DNA of 64,000 bases. It comes from Euzebya rosea (GTDB taxonomy: Bacteria; Actinomycetota; Nitriliruptoria; Euzebyales; Euzebyaceae). The notes beneath the pieces were generated by a model. That model made no database searches. It was given only the letters and a program-made list of their open reading frames with translations, and was not told the DNA's origin. Both the position numbers and the translations under genes were made by a program. The stretch spans positions 1 through 64,000 of the forward strand of contig NZ_PGDQ01000020.1 of the NCBI RefSeq assembly GCF_003073135.1, given 5' to 3'. This document shows, in pieces, positions 33,150-42,218 of this stretch (its first letter is position 1; each line of letters begins with the position of its first letter).

Positions 33150-34265
33150 CTACGCGGTCAGCGCCTCGACGACGTGGTCGATGGCGGCGACGAGCTGCTC
33201 GACGTCGGCGGTGTCGACGGCGGGGAACAGCCCCAGGCGAAGCTGGTTGCGACCGAGCTTGCGGTAGGCGTCGGTGTCGAGGATGCCGTTGGCCCGCAGG
33301 ACGCTGGAGACCTGCGAGGCGTCGATGGCGTCGTCGAGGTCGATGGTGCACACGACCGGCGAGCGGTCGGCCGGGTCGGTCACGAAGGGGGTCGCCCAGT
33401 CGCGCTCCTCGGCCCAGCCGTAGACGATGCCGGACTTCTCGCGGCAGTCCTTGGCGACGGCGGACAGGCCACCCTCGGCCAGCAGCCACTCCACGGAGTC
33501 GGCCAGGAGGAACAGCGAGGACACGGCCGGCGTGTTGTAGGTCTGGTCCTTCGCGGAGTTGTCCAGGACGATCGACAGGTCGAGGGACGGCGGCGTGGGC
33601 CGACCGGTCGCGCGGATGCCGCCGATGCGGGCCTGTGCCGCCGGCGACAGCAGGGCGACGCAGAGGCCACCCTCGGCGCCGAAGGCCTTCTGCGGGGAGA
33701 AGTAGTAGGCGTCGACCTCGGTGGGGTCGAACTCGATGGCGCCGGCGCCGGAGGTGGCGTCGACCAGGACCAGGCCGTTGCCGGCGGGTCGGGTCACCGG
33801 TGCCGTCACGCCGGTGGAGGTCTCGTTGTGGGTCAACGCGTAGACGTCGACGCCCTCGATGCGCTCCAACGTGGGGTGGGTGCCGACCTCGGACTCCACC
33901 GTGATCGGCGACTCCAGGTGCGGGGCGATCTCGGCGGACTTGGCGAACTTGGAGGAGAACTCGCCGAACACCGCGTGTGCGGAACGCCGCTCGATCAGGC
34001 CGTAGCAGGCGGCGTCCCAGAAGAACGTGGCGCCACCGTTGGTGATGGCGACCTCGTAGTCCTCGGGAAGGCCGAAGTACTCCTTCATCCCCGAGCGGAT
34101 GCGCCCGACGATGTCCTTCACCGCAGGCTTGCGGTGGGAGGTGCCGAGGATGGTCGGGGCGGCCGCGGCGAGGCGGTCGACGGACTCCTGGCGCACCTTG
34201 GAGGGGCCGCAGCCGAAGCGGCCGTCGGCGGGAAGCAGGTCGGCGGGAATGGTGATGTCGCTCAT
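33150..34265 (-). CDS. serC: Phosphoserine aminotransferase
   Basis: PLP enzyme of serine synthesis, converting 3-phosphohydroxypyruvate to phosphoserine. It has 371 residues from ATG 34265. GCGPSKVR is the phosphate-binding start, GTSHRKPAV and TNGGATFFWDAA follow, and the YYFSPQKAFGAEGG segment carries the PLP lysine. The form with GPSKVR and a PQKAF lysine segment is the actinobacterial type of SerC. No Shine-Dalgarno sequence is seen, so the message may be leaderless. It is a single gene with a hairpin after it. Confidence 0.94.
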   Translation of the reverse strand: MSDITIPADLLPADGRFGCGPSKVRQESVDRLAAAAPTILGTSHRKPAVKDIVGRIRSGMKEYFGLPEDYEVAITNGGATFFWDAACYGLIERRSAHAVFGEFSSKFAKSAEIAPHLESPITVESEVGTHPTLERIEGVDVYALTHNETSTGVTAPVTRPAGNGLVLVDATSGAGAIEFDPTEVDAYYFSPQKAFGAEGGLCVALLSPAAQARIGGIRATGRPTPPSLDLSIVLDNSAKDQTYNTPAVSSLFLLADSVEWLLAEGGLSAVAKDCREKSGIVYGWAEERDWATPFVTDPADRSPVVCTIDLDDAIDASQVSSVLRANGILDTDAYRKLGRNQLRLGLFPAVDTADVEQLVAAIDHVVEALTA

Positions 34266-34377
34266 CGCCGTCAGGGTAGACCACGGCCGCGGACCCACCC
34301 GACGCCCCAACAGTGACAACCGGGCAGTGGCTCACCGACCTGCCCGAGGGTCGGCGGGGCCACCGTCCGGCGACCCG

Positions 34378-35094
34378 TCAGGAGTCGGGGATCTCCGCGA
34401 ACCCGTCGGCCAGCGGCTGGCCGCACAACGACGCCACCTGGTCGTGCACCGCGACGGTGGCCTGCCGGCGGGACCGGGGCGAGTCGTCGGGCAGGTGGAC
34501 GGCCTCGCCGAAGTGCACCCCCACCACTCCCCTGCGCGGGCGGCGCATCGAGGGTCGCGACTGTCCGCGTGGCCAGACCGTCGCCATGCCGGTCATGCCG
34601 ACCGGGACGATCGGGACCTCCGCGGCGGCGGCCATGCGGGCCATGCCCGAACGGAAGCGGTACAGCCGGCCGTCGGTGGAGCGGGTGCCCTCGGGGAAGA
34701 TGCCGATCAACGCGCCCGCCCGCAGCAGCTCCACGGCGACGTCGAGGGCCCCGAGGTCGGCCGTGCCCCGCTTGACCGGGATCATGCCCATGGCGACGTT
34801 GTAGCGACCCCCGATCCCCTCGGTGAGGGATGCCTTGCCGAAGAAGCGCATCGGCCGGGGGCTGGCTGCGCCCATGGCGAAGTGGTCGAGGAAGGAACGG
34901 TGGTTGGCGGCCAGCAGGGCCCCGCCGGACGCCGGCACCTGGCCCGTTCCCGTCACCGTGGCCCGCAGCCACCACAGGACCGTCGGGCCCAGCACCGCAT
35001 GGCTGACCCGCATGGGCGGGGTGGAGGGTCCGTCACCGACGACGGCCGTGCCCGGCGGGGGCGGCGTCGGGCCGTCGGCGTCGGCCGTGCTCAC
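34378..35094 (-). CDS. 1-acylglycerol-3-phosphate acyltransferase (PlsC-like)
   Basis: A 238-residue membrane-associated acyltransferase. NHRSFLD (His65-Asp70) is the HX4D catalytic motif and FPEGTRS (133-139) binds the glycerol phosphate. IPVKRG is also conserved. It uses acyl-ACP or acyl-CoA to make phosphatidic acid or a related lipid. A GTG start overlaps the fabG stop (GTGA), placing it last in the acyl cassette, which suggests it consumes the cassette's product. Confidence 0.9.
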   Translation of the reverse strand: MSTADADGPTPPPPGTAVVGDGPSTPPMRVSHAVLGPTVLWWLRATVTGTGQVPASGGALLAANHRSFLDHFAMGAASPRPMRFFGKASLTEGIGGRYNVAMGMIPVKRGTADLGALDVAVELLRAGALIGIFPEGTRSTDGRLYRFRSGMARMAAAAEVPIVPVGMTGMATVWPRGQSRPSMRRPRRGVVGVHFGEAVHLPDDSPRSRRQATVAVHDQVASLCGQPLADGFAEIPDS

Positions 35095-35828
35095 GCGAAC
35101 AGGCCGCCGTCGACCTGCAGGACGGTCCCGTTGACGTAGGCGGCCTCGTCGCTGCAGAGGAACGCGATGGCGGCGGCGATCTCCTCGGCCTCGCCCAGGC
35201 GGCCGGCGGGGATCCGGTCCAGCATGTCGCTGGTGTCGACGTCGTCGGTCATGGCGGTGCTGATGAACCCGGGGGCGACGGCGTTGACGGTGATGTTGCG
35301 CTTGCCGACCTCGCGGGCCAGCGACTTGGTCAGCCCCACGAGGCCGGCCTTGGAGGCGGCGTAGTTGGCCTGGCCGGCGTTGCCGTGCAGGCCGACGACG
35401 CTGGTGACGTTGACGATGCGGCCGAAGCGGGCGCGGAGCATCCGGCGGAGCACGGCACGCGACAGCCGGAAGGACGCGGTCAGGTTGACGTCCAGCACCC
35501 TCGCGAACGCGTCGTCGTCCATGCCGAAGACCAGGCCGTCGGCGGTGATCCCGGCGTTGTTGACCAGGACGGCCACCCCGCCGACGTCCTCCGCGGCCTC
35601 GGCCAGGGGGTCGATGGACGTGGACAGGTCGGCCTGGACCGCGCGGGCGGTCACGCCGGCGTCCTCGCAGGCGGTCACGACGGCAGCCGCGCCATCGGCG
35701 TCGCCGCCGTAGCCGACCAGGACGTTGCGTCCCTGCCGGGCCAGTGCGACGGCGGTGGCGGCGCCGATGCCCTTGGAGGCGCCGGTGACCAGCGCCCAGG
35801 TGCGGTCGTCGGTTGGCTGGTCGGTCAT
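35091..35828 (-). CDS. fabG: 3-oxoacyl-ACP reductase (FabG-type SDR)
   Basis: NADPH-dependent short-chain reductase of 245 residues. TGASKGIG (15-22) binds the cofactor; NNAGITAD is the NNAG motif; the triad is Ser143, Tyr156 and Lys160 (YAASK). It reduces the ketoacyl chain made by the ketosynthase. It lies between fabD and plsC on the same strand. The family is close to other SDRs, but the ACP, FabD and FabF neighbours support FabG. Confidence 0.93.
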   Translation of the reverse strand: MTDQPTDDRTWALVTGASKGIGAATAVALARQGRNVLVGYGGDADGAAAVVTACEDAGVTARAVQADLSTSIDPLAEAAEDVGGVAVLVNNAGITADGLVFGMDDDAFARVLDVNLTASFRLSRAVLRRMLRARFGRIVNVTSVVGLHGNAGQANYAASKAGLVGLTKSLAREVGKRNITVNAVAPGFISTAMTDDVDTSDMLDRIPAGRLGEAEEIAAAIAFLCSDEAAYVNGTVLQVDGGLFA

Positions 35829-35832
35829 CGGC

Positions 35833-36726
35833 CTACAGGTCCTCGGGAGTGGTGATGGCGATGCGGTCGATGCCGCGGTCGATGCGCTTGATCATGGCGG
35901 TCAGCACGGCCGTGGCGCCGAGCTCGACGACCTGCTCGATACCGGCGTCGCGCATGGTCAGCACGCTCTCGCGCCAGCGGACGGGGCTGGTGACCTGGTC
36001 ACGCAGCAGGGTGGGCCACTCGGTCGCGGCGGTGTGGGGGGCGGCGTCGACGTTGGCGACGACGGGCACGGTGGCGTCGGCGAACGGGGCAGCGTCCAGC
36101 GCCTCGCCCAGCGGGCCGACCGCGGCGGCCATGTGCGGCGAGTGGTAGGCGGCGCCGACGGGGATGTCGCGCACCTTGCCCTTGCCCTCGGCCAGGATCG
36201 CCTTGACCTCCGCGAGCTGCTCGACGGTGCCGCTGACGGTGATCTGGCCGACGGCGTTGTCGTTGGCGACGTGGGCACCGGCCCGTTCGCAGGCGTCGGT
36301 CACCTCCTCCACCTCGAAGCCGAGCGCGGCGATCATCGTGCCCGGCATGTCGTCGGCCGCGTCCTGGGTGGCGCGGGCCCGGACGTCGACCAGGCGCAGC
36401 GCGCTGGCGAAGTCCAGGACGTCGGCGGCGACGAGCGCGTCGTACTCGCCCAACGAGTGCCCGGCGACGAACGCCGGGCCGGCGCCGGGGGTGGTGGCCC
36501 GCCAGGCCTCCAGCAGCACGACGTGGTGGACGAACAACGCGATCTGGCAGTTCCTCGGTTCGCGCAGCTCCTCAGCCGGGGCGTGCAGGCCCAGCCGGGA
36601 CACGTCGAGCCCGAGCACGTCGTCGGCCTCGGCCCAGCGTGCGAAGGACGGGTGGTCCTGCCAGGCCTCGGCCATGCCGGGTTGCTGGCTGCCCTGTCCG
36701 GGGAACACCAGCGCCATCGTGCTCAT
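35833..36726 (-). CDS. fabD: Malonyl-CoA:ACP transacylase
   Basis: Loads malonyl onto ACP. It has 297 residues. FPGQGSQQPGM is the N-terminal oxyanion motif, GHSLGEY (89-95) contains the nucleophile Ser91, GAAYHSPHM carries the catalytic His, and the N-V-D-A segment (VVANVDAAPH) is conserved. The ATG overlaps the ACP stop by 4 bp, so expression is coupled. Confidence 0.94.
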   Translation of the reverse strand: MSTMALVFPGQGSQQPGMAEAWQDHPSFARWAEADDVLGLDVSRLGLHAPAEELREPRNCQIALFVHHVVLLEAWRATTPGAGPAFVAGHSLGEYDALVAADVLDFASALRLVDVRARATQDAADDMPGTMIAALGFEVEEVTDACERAGAHVANDNAVGQITVSGTVEQLAEVKAILAEGKGKVRDIPVGAAYHSPHMAAAVGPLGEALDAAPFADATVPVVANVDAAPHTAATEWPTLLRDQVTSPVRWRESVLTMRDAGIEQVVELGATAVLTAMIKRIDRGIDRIAITTPEDL

Positions 36727-36980
36727 GCGGATCGTGCCTTTCTGTCCAGTGCGTCGGAGACGGCCGCGACGAGCCTGCCATAGGTGGTGACGTCAGCGGA
36801 ATCGGCCTCGTCGAAGCGGATGTCGAAGGTGTCCTCGATCGCGACCTGCAGCTCGATGACCGACAGCGAGTCCAGCTGGAGGCCGTCCTGCAGCTCGACG
36901 TCGTCGTGGAGCGCGCTGGCTGGCACGCCGAACAGGTCGTCGATGACCTGGGCGACACGGGTGTGGATGGGTGATGACAT
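36723..36980 (-). CDS. Acyl carrier protein
   Basis: An 85-residue four-helix carrier with the phosphopantetheine site DSLS (Ser38 in LQLDSLSVIEL). It is acidic, as expected. It is coupled to fabD by a 4-bp overlap and follows the acyl ligase gene by 14 bp. It may be the housekeeping ACP or one dedicated to this cassette; the ligase next door favours a dedicated role, but this is inference. Confidence 0.93.
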   Translation of the reverse strand: MSSPIHTRVAQVIDDLFGVPASALHDDVELQDGLQLDSLSVIELQVAIEDTFDIRFDEADSADVTTYGRLVAAVSDALDRKARSA

Positions 36981-36994
36981 GGGGTGGTCCTCCG

Positions 36995-38551
36995 CTACCG
37001 CTGGGGGGCCGGGTCGTGCAGCGTCCGTCGACCCTCGAGGGCCTCGGCGCGCAGGGCGGCCTTGTCGATCTTGCCGGTGGCGTTGCGGGGCAGGGCGTCG
37101 ACGGCGGTGACCCGCCGGGGGACGGCGTGTCGACCGATGCCGTCGTCGACCAGCGCACGCAGCGCCATCACGTCCAGTTCGGAGCCGGACCGCAGGACGA
37201 CTGTCGCGAACACGGCTTCGTCGTGCAGGCCGTCGGGCACCCCGAAGACGGCGGCCTCGACGACATCGGGATTGCTGGCCAGCAGCTGCTCGACCTCCAC
37301 GGAGAACACGTTGGCGCCGCCCCGCATGATCACGTCCTTGGCACGGTCGAGCAGCCGGACGGTGCCGTCCGGGCCGACGGTGCCGATGTCCCCCGTGCTA
37401 AGCCAGCCGTCCACGATGACCGACGCGGTGACATCGGCGTCGTCGGCGTATCCGGGGGTGACGTTGGCGCCGCGGACCAGCAGCTCGCCGGGATCGGAGT
37501 CGGTGCGGATCTCGACCCCGGGGAGCGGACGACCGACCGTCCCGGGCATCGGTGGCGCCGAGGGGTCGTAGCGCAGCGCCGTGGCCGGCCCATGGGTCTC
37601 CGACAGCCCCCAGACGTCCCACAGCCGGAGGTCGGGGAACCGGCGGGCAAGCGTCGATGCGGTCTCCGGCGGCATGGGCGCGCCGCCGTAGATCAGGGTG
37701 CGCCACGTCGGGATCGCCGTCTCGCCGGCACGCGCGAGCATCCCCAGCCAGGCCGGGACGGCGTCGACGTAGGTGATGTTGGCCCTGGCCATGGTGCGGG
37801 CGGCACGGTGGGGCGTGGTCTCGGCGGGGATGACGTTGACCCCACCGACCAGCGGCATGGTGGTGGTCTGCGCCGACAACGGGCCGATGTAGTGCAGCGG
37901 CAGGCACACGAACGACCGGTCGGTGCCGTCCAGCCCGAGGAGGTGCACGTAGCCCATCGCCGCGTGGATCAGCCCCCCGGTGGTGACCCTGCTCATCTTC
38001 GGGACCCCCGTCGTGCCCGAGGTGGCGATCAGGGCGAGGGTCTGGTCGGGATCGGCCTCCTCGAAGGCGTCGGGGTCCGCAGGACCGTCCACGGACCACC
38101 CGCGGTCTGCCTCGACCACCGTGGTGTCGGTCCCGAACGCTGCGGTCCGCGCGGCCTCGATGTGGTGCTCGTCGGCGACGACGACCGTGGGGCGAGCCCG
38201 GTCCAGCTGGTCGCGCCACGCCGACGGCGAGAGGCTCGTGTTGAGCGGCAGGACGGTCACCCCTGCCCGGCTGGCGACGAACGGCAGGAGGAACAACGGC
38301 AGGTCGTGCCCCATCGCAACGGCGATCGTGGCGCCCTCGTCGACGATGGACCGCACCGCCGTTGCCGCGCTGTCGACCGCGCCGTGCAGCTCGGCGTAGG
38401 TGAGGGTCCCAGCCGGCGCCACGACCGCCTGACGGCGTCCGAACCGTCGTGCCGCACGCCTGAGGATCGCGTCGTGGCTGGCCGGCCGGCCGACGAAGGC
38501 CTGGACCGTCGTGCCCAGGTGGGCGACCGGCTCGAGGGCTGGCGATGGCAT
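36995..38551 (-). CDS. AMP-dependent acyl-CoA/acyl-ACP synthetase (ANL superfamily)
   Basis: Adenylate-forming ligase of 518 residues that activates a carboxylic acid as acyl-AMP and passes it to CoA or ACP. TSGTTGVPK (177-185) is the ATP-binding A3 motif, YGGAPMPPE and WGLSETHG the A4/A5 motifs, STGDIG and the KDVIMRGG hinge A7/A8, and the catalytic lysine lies in NATGKIDK near the C-terminus. Substrate residues do not allow a specific acid to be named. Set between the ketosynthase and ACP genes, it probably supplies a starter unit. Confidence 0.9.
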   Translation of the reverse strand: MPSPALEPVAHLGTTVQAFVGRPASHDAILRRAARRFGRRQAVVAPAGTLTYAELHGAVDSAATAVRSIVDEGATIAVAMGHDLPLFLLPFVASRAGVTVLPLNTSLSPSAWRDQLDRARPTVVVADEHHIEAARTAAFGTDTTVVEADRGWSVDGPADPDAFEEADPDQTLALIATSGTTGVPKMSRVTTGGLIHAAMGYVHLLGLDGTDRSFVCLPLHYIGPLSAQTTTMPLVGGVNVIPAETTPHRAARTMARANITYVDAVPAWLGMLARAGETAIPTWRTLIYGGAPMPPETASTLARRFPDLRLWDVWGLSETHGPATALRYDPSAPPMPGTVGRPLPGVEIRTDSDPGELLVRGANVTPGYADDADVTASVIVDGWLSTGDIGTVGPDGTVRLLDRAKDVIMRGGANVFSVEVEQLLASNPDVVEAAVFGVPDGLHDEAVFATVVLRSGSELDVMALRALVDDGIGRHAVPRRVTAVDALPRNATGKIDKAALRAEALEGRRTLHDPAPQR

Positions 38552-39838
38552 CTAGCGGTCCCTGTCGTGGGGGTCGTGACCCGCCCTGGTGACGACCAGC
38601 ACGGCGTTGTGGCCGCCGAACCCGAAGGAGGACGACATCGCTGCCCGCAGGCGGCCCTCCCGAGGATGCCCGAGGACGAGGTCGACCATACAGGCGGGAT
38701 CCTGGCGGAGGGTGTTGAGGGTGGCCGGGACGATGCCGTGGCGGAGCGCCTGCACGGTCGCCACCGCCTCGATGGCCCCAGCGGCGCCCATGAGGTGGCC
38801 GAAGGAGGACTTGGGCGCCGTGACCACCGGACGGTGCTCGCCGAACACGGTCGCCATGGCGGTGGCCTCCGCCAGGTCACCGACCGGGGTGGAGGTGGCG
38901 TGGGCGTTGACGTGGTCGATGTCCCCGGGCTCGAGGCCGGCGTCGGCCAGCGCGATCCGCATGGCCCGGACGGCGCCCTCGCCGTCGGGGGCGGGGCTGC
39001 TGGGGTCCAAGGCGTCGTTGGAGGCGCCGTAGCCCGCCAGCCATGCGAGCGGCGTCACCCCCCGTGCCGCCGCGTGCTCGGCGGTCTCCAGCACCAGGAT
39101 CGCCGCCCCCTCCCCCGCGACGAAGCCGTCACGGTCGACGTCGAAGGGACGGCTGGCGGTCGTGGGGTCGTCGTTGCGACGCGACATGGCCCCGGCGGCA
39201 TCGAACCCGGCCATCGTCAGGGAGTTGACGGCCGCCTCCGCCCCGCCGACGACGGCCACGTCGGCGCGGCCGGCCCGCAGCAGGTCCAGGCCCGACCCGA
39301 TGGCGTCAGCGGCCGACGCACACGCGGAGACGACGGCGCTGGCCGGCCCGCGGAGCCCGTGGCGCATGGCGACCTGCCCGGCGGCCATGTTGAGGGGCAT
39401 GGCGATGGACAGGTAGGGCCGGACCCGTCCGGGTCCCCCGTCGATCAGCCGCTGGTGCTGGCTGGTGAGCTCGTCCATCCCGCCCGCTCCGGAGGCGATC
39501 ACGACGGCCACACGGTCGGCGTCGATCCCCTCGACCGGCAGTCGTACCGCGCCCGCGTCCGGGGCGAGCAGTCCCGCGTCGGCCAGCGCCTCCTCCGCTG
39601 CCACGAGGGCGTAGCGGGCGAACGGATCGGTCTGGCGCAGCAGTCGCCTCGGCAACCTGTCGGACAGGTCTCCGGGGACCTCGCAGGCGAAGCGAACGCG
39701 ATGGGCGCTGGCGTCGTAGCGGGTGATCGGTGCCGCGCAGGAGCGGCCGACGAGCAGCCCGTCCCACAGCGCGGCCACGCCGACGCCGTGCGGGCTGACG
39801 GCGCCGAGACCGGTGATCGCGACCTTGGCTGGGCTCAT
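38552..39838 (-). CDS. fabF: 3-oxoacyl-ACP synthase II (FabF/KS)
   Basis: Condensing enzyme of 428 residues. Cys173 (VVSACASA), His313 (VNAHATSTPVGD) and His348 (KSSFGHLMGAAG) form the catalytic triad, with Lys343; the GFVAGEGA loop is present. It extends acyl-ACP by two carbons. It is first in the cassette, divergent from the ABC genes; its stop is directly followed by the ligase ATG. No fabH is in the window. Confidence 0.94.
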   Translation of the reverse strand: MSPAKVAITGLGAVSPHGVGVAALWDGLLVGRSCAAPITRYDASAHRVRFACEVPGDLSDRLPRRLLRQTDPFARYALVAAEEALADAGLLAPDAGAVRLPVEGIDADRVAVVIASGAGGMDELTSQHQRLIDGGPGRVRPYLSIAMPLNMAAGQVAMRHGLRGPASAVVSACASAADAIGSGLDLLRAGRADVAVVGGAEAAVNSLTMAGFDAAGAMSRRNDDPTTASRPFDVDRDGFVAGEGAAILVLETAEHAAARGVTPLAWLAGYGASNDALDPSSPAPDGEGAVRAMRIALADAGLEPGDIDHVNAHATSTPVGDLAEATAMATVFGEHRPVVTAPKSSFGHLMGAAGAIEAVATVQALRHGIVPATLNTLRQDPACMVDLVLGHPREGRLRAAMSSSFGFGGHNAVLVVTRAGHDPHDRDR

Positions 39839-39895
39839 GGTGCAGGCGTGGGTGGGGGACGGATCGGTTCCTCCTGCCATACTGGCGGGTCGCAG

Positions 39896-40918
39896 ATGGT
39901 AACCACCGAGCACGCAACGCCCGCGCCGGTCGATAGTGCCGCTCCCCCGGCGATCGAGGTGACGGGCCTGGTGAAGGCCTACGACGACCGGCGTGTCGTC
40001 GATCAGGTCGACCTCGCCGTGCCCGTGGGTCAGGTGGTGGCGCTGCTGGGCCCGAACGGGGCCGGCAAGACCACGACCGTGGAGTGCATCGAGGGCTTCC
40101 GCCGTCCCGACGCCGGGACCGTGAGGGTGCTGGGGCTCGACCCCGTCCGTGACCGCAACGCGCTGACGCCCAGGCTCGGGGTGATGCTGCAGGAGGGTGG
40201 GGTCTGGCAGGCCGCCACCCCACGCGAGGTGCTCAAGCTGTTCGCCCGCCTGCACCCGGACCGCTGGAACCCCGACGACCTGATCGAGCGCCTCGCGCTG
40301 GGCACGGTGGCGGGCTCGAAGTACCGGAACCTGTCCGGCGGCGAGAAGCAGCGGCTGAACCTCGCGCTGGCGCTGGTCGGCCGGCCCGAGGTGCTGATCC
40401 TCGACGAGCCGACGACCGGCATGGATCCCGAGGTCCGCCAGCAGACCTGGGAGCTGATCCGCGGGCTGCGCAACGAGGGCACGTCGGTGCTGCTCACCAC
40501 CCACTTCATGCAGGAGGCCGAGGTGCTGGCCGACCAGGTCGCCATCATGGCGCGCGGCCGGATGCTGGCCGAGGACTCACCCGCCGGGCTGATCGCCACG
40601 CACGCCCCACCCGGCATCGTCGTCACCTCGCCGGACAGGATCGACGCCGAGTCGCTGTCGGATTCGCTGGACGGCGCGCTGGTACTGGCCGACACCGCCG
40701 ACCGTTGGCTGGTCGACGCCGGGGACCGGGACCCGCAGTCGCTGCTGGTCGGGATCACGACCTGGTTCGCCGACAACGGCCGCCACCTGACCTCGATCGC
40801 CACCGGCGGCGAGGGGCTGGAGGCGGCGTACCTGGAGCTGACGCGCCAGGCCTTCGGCGAGCCGGCCACGTTGCCCGACGGCGCAGGCGGCGGCATGCCG
40901 CTGGAGGCCCGCCGATGA
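39896..40918 (+). CDS. ABC-2 type transporter ATP-binding protein
   Basis: A 340-residue ATPase of the DrrA/CcmA-like group. Walker [10 protein letters not shown] (52-60), signature LSGGE (146-150), Walker B VLILDEPT (167-173) and the H-loop TTHFM are present. An extra C-terminal domain of about 110 residues follows, as in DrrA-like exporters. It is coupled by ATGA to the permease. Substrate is unknown. In mycobacteria a similar ABC pair lies near ctaA/ctaB/tkt, which supports the call but not a substrate. Confidence 0.92.
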   Translation: MVTTEHATPAPVDSAAPPAIEVTGLVKAYDDRRVVDQVDLAVPVGQVVALLGPNGAGKTTTVECIEGFRRPDAGTVRVLGLDPVRDRNALTPRLGVMLQEGGVWQAATPREVLKLFARLHPDRWNPDDLIERLALGTVAGSKYRNLSGGEKQRLNLALALVGRPEVLILDEPTTGMDPEVRQQTWELIRGLRNEGTSVLLTTHFMQEAEVLADQVAIMARGRMLAEDSPAGLIATHAPPGIVVTSPDRIDAESLSDSLDGALVLADTADRWLVDAGDRDPQSLLVGITTWFADNGRHLTSIATGGEGLEAAYLELTRQAFGEPATLPDGAGGGMPLEARR

Positions 40919-41652
40919 TGGGCGCGGTCAGCCGGCTGTCGGCCCAGACGGTCATGGAGCTGAAGCTGATGCTCCGCAACGCCGAGAACCTCATCGTCAC
41001 GTTCGGCATCCCGACGGGGATGCTCATCTTCTTCTCCATCATCCGCGTGCTGCCCACGCCGGACGACACCGAGCCGGTCGCCTTCCTGGCCCCCGGCATC
41101 CTGGCGCTGAGCGTCATCGGTGCGGCCATGGTGTCGTTGGGCATCCAGACCGGGTTCGAGCGGTTCTACCTGGTCCTCAAGCGGCTGGGGGCCACCCCGC
41201 TGCGCCGCTGGGAGCTGATCGCCAGCAAGGCGCTGGCGGTGCTGCTGACCGAGATCGCCCAGGTGGTCGTCGTGGTCGGCGTGGCGCTGGCGCTGGGCTG
41301 GCGACCCGAGGTGGACCAGCTGGCCCTCGCCGTCCCGGCGTTGCTGCTGGGCACGTCGGCGTTCGTCGGCATCGGCCTGTCGATGGCCGGCCGCCTGCGA
41401 GCCGTAGCGACCCTGGCGGCGACCAACGCGCTGTTCCTCGTCCTGCTGGTCTCCTCGGGGATCATCTTCCCCCTCGACCGGCTGCCCGAGGTCATGCAGT
41501 TCGGCGCCCGCCTGCTGCCGGCCGCCCCGCTGACCGACTGGCTGCGAGCCGCGTTCGACGGCGCCGACATCCCCGTCGCCTCGCTGATCGCCCTCCCCGC
41601 CTGGGCCGTCGGCGCCCCGATCCTGGCCTCCCGCATCTTCCGCTGGGAGTAG
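40915..41652 (+). CDS. ABC-2 type transporter permease
   Basis: A 245-residue integral membrane protein with six predicted helices. [12 protein letters not shown]-like start, [13 protein letters not shown] as the first helix, [15 protein letters not shown] as the coupling-helix region, and [15 protein letters not shown] before the last pair are typical of ABC-2 permeases. The first ATG overlaps the ATPase stop; a second ATG follows immediately. It ends just before the 26-bp minisatellite. Confidence 0.92.
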   Translation: MMGAVSRLSAQTVMELKLMLRNAENLIVTFGIPTGMLIFFSIIRVLPTPDDTEPVAFLAPGILALSVIGAAMVSLGIQTGFERFYLVLKRLGATPLRRWELIASKALAVLLTEIAQVVVVVGVALALGWRPEVDQLALAVPALLLGTSAFVGIGLSMAGRLRAVATLAATNALFLVLLVSSGIIFPLDRLPEVMQFGARLLPAAPLTDWLRAAFDGADIPVASLIALPAWAVGAPILASRIFRWE

Positions 41653-41698
41653 CGGGACCGACGCCCCCGCCCCTGTCCTCCCCCGGTGTGGGGCGCTC

Positions 41699-41854
41699 GG
41701 GTTCGGTCCGCTCCCCCGGGGTCCGGGTGCGATCCGCTCCCACGGGGCCCGGGTGCGATCCCTTCCCCCGGAGTCCGGGAGCGATCCCCTCCCACGGGGT
41801 CCGGGTGCGATCCGCTCCCACGGGGCCCGGGTTCGACCCCTTCCCCCGGGGGCG
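41699..41854. repeat. 26-bp minisatellite, six tandem units
   Basis: Units start at 41699, 41725, 41751, 41777, 41803 and 41829, each exactly 26 bp, with a core GGGTGCGATCCGCTCCCACG followed by GGGCCC. They alternate between CCACGGGG and CCCCGGGG/CCCCGGAG forms, suggesting a 52-bp higher-order unit. It is non-coding, in the gap between the convergent ABC permease and ctaB. There are no unique spacers, so it is not a CRISPR array. Confidence 0.9.
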
Positions 41855-41857
41855 GTC

Positions 41858-42190
41858 GATCGCACACACCCCGGCGTCTCGTGTGCGATCGGCCGCGCGT
41901 CAGGGCGTGCATCTCGCACGAGCGACTGGGGCGGGTGCGATGGGCCCCGCGATGGGGCGTGCACTGCACACGCCGCCCGTCGAGACGGCCACGTCGCCGC
42001 CACCCGTCCTCGTGGCACCGAGGCGTTCCCGACCCCCGCGGCCTGGGTGTCCTCCCCTCCCCTGGGGTCAGCTGATCGCACACACCCCGGCGACTCGTGT
42101 GCGATCGGCCGCGCGTCAGGGCGTGCACCTCGCACGAGCGGCTGGGGCGCGTGCGATCAACCGCGCGGATGGGCGTGCATCGCACACGCC
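41858..42190. repeat. Two copies of an approximately 116-bp palindrome-rich element, 216 bp apart
   Basis: GATCGCACACACCCCGGCG starts at 41858 and 42074; similarity continues through CTCGTGTGCGATCGGCCGCG, CAGGGCGTGCA and the final CGCACACGCC (41973 and 42190). Within each copy, GATCGCACAC pairs with GTGTGCGATC, and CGTGCA and TGCGATG-type sequences recur. Together with the minisatellite it fills the 566-bp gap (41653-42218). No ORF or transposase was found. Confidence 0.78.
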
Positions 42191-42218
42191 AGCGTCGGGG
42201 GCAACTCCCCCCAGTGGC

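Noticed and set aside
41699-41854. Possible CRISPR array
   Set aside because: The 26-bp units are directly adjacent with no unique spacers, and no cas genes are in the window.
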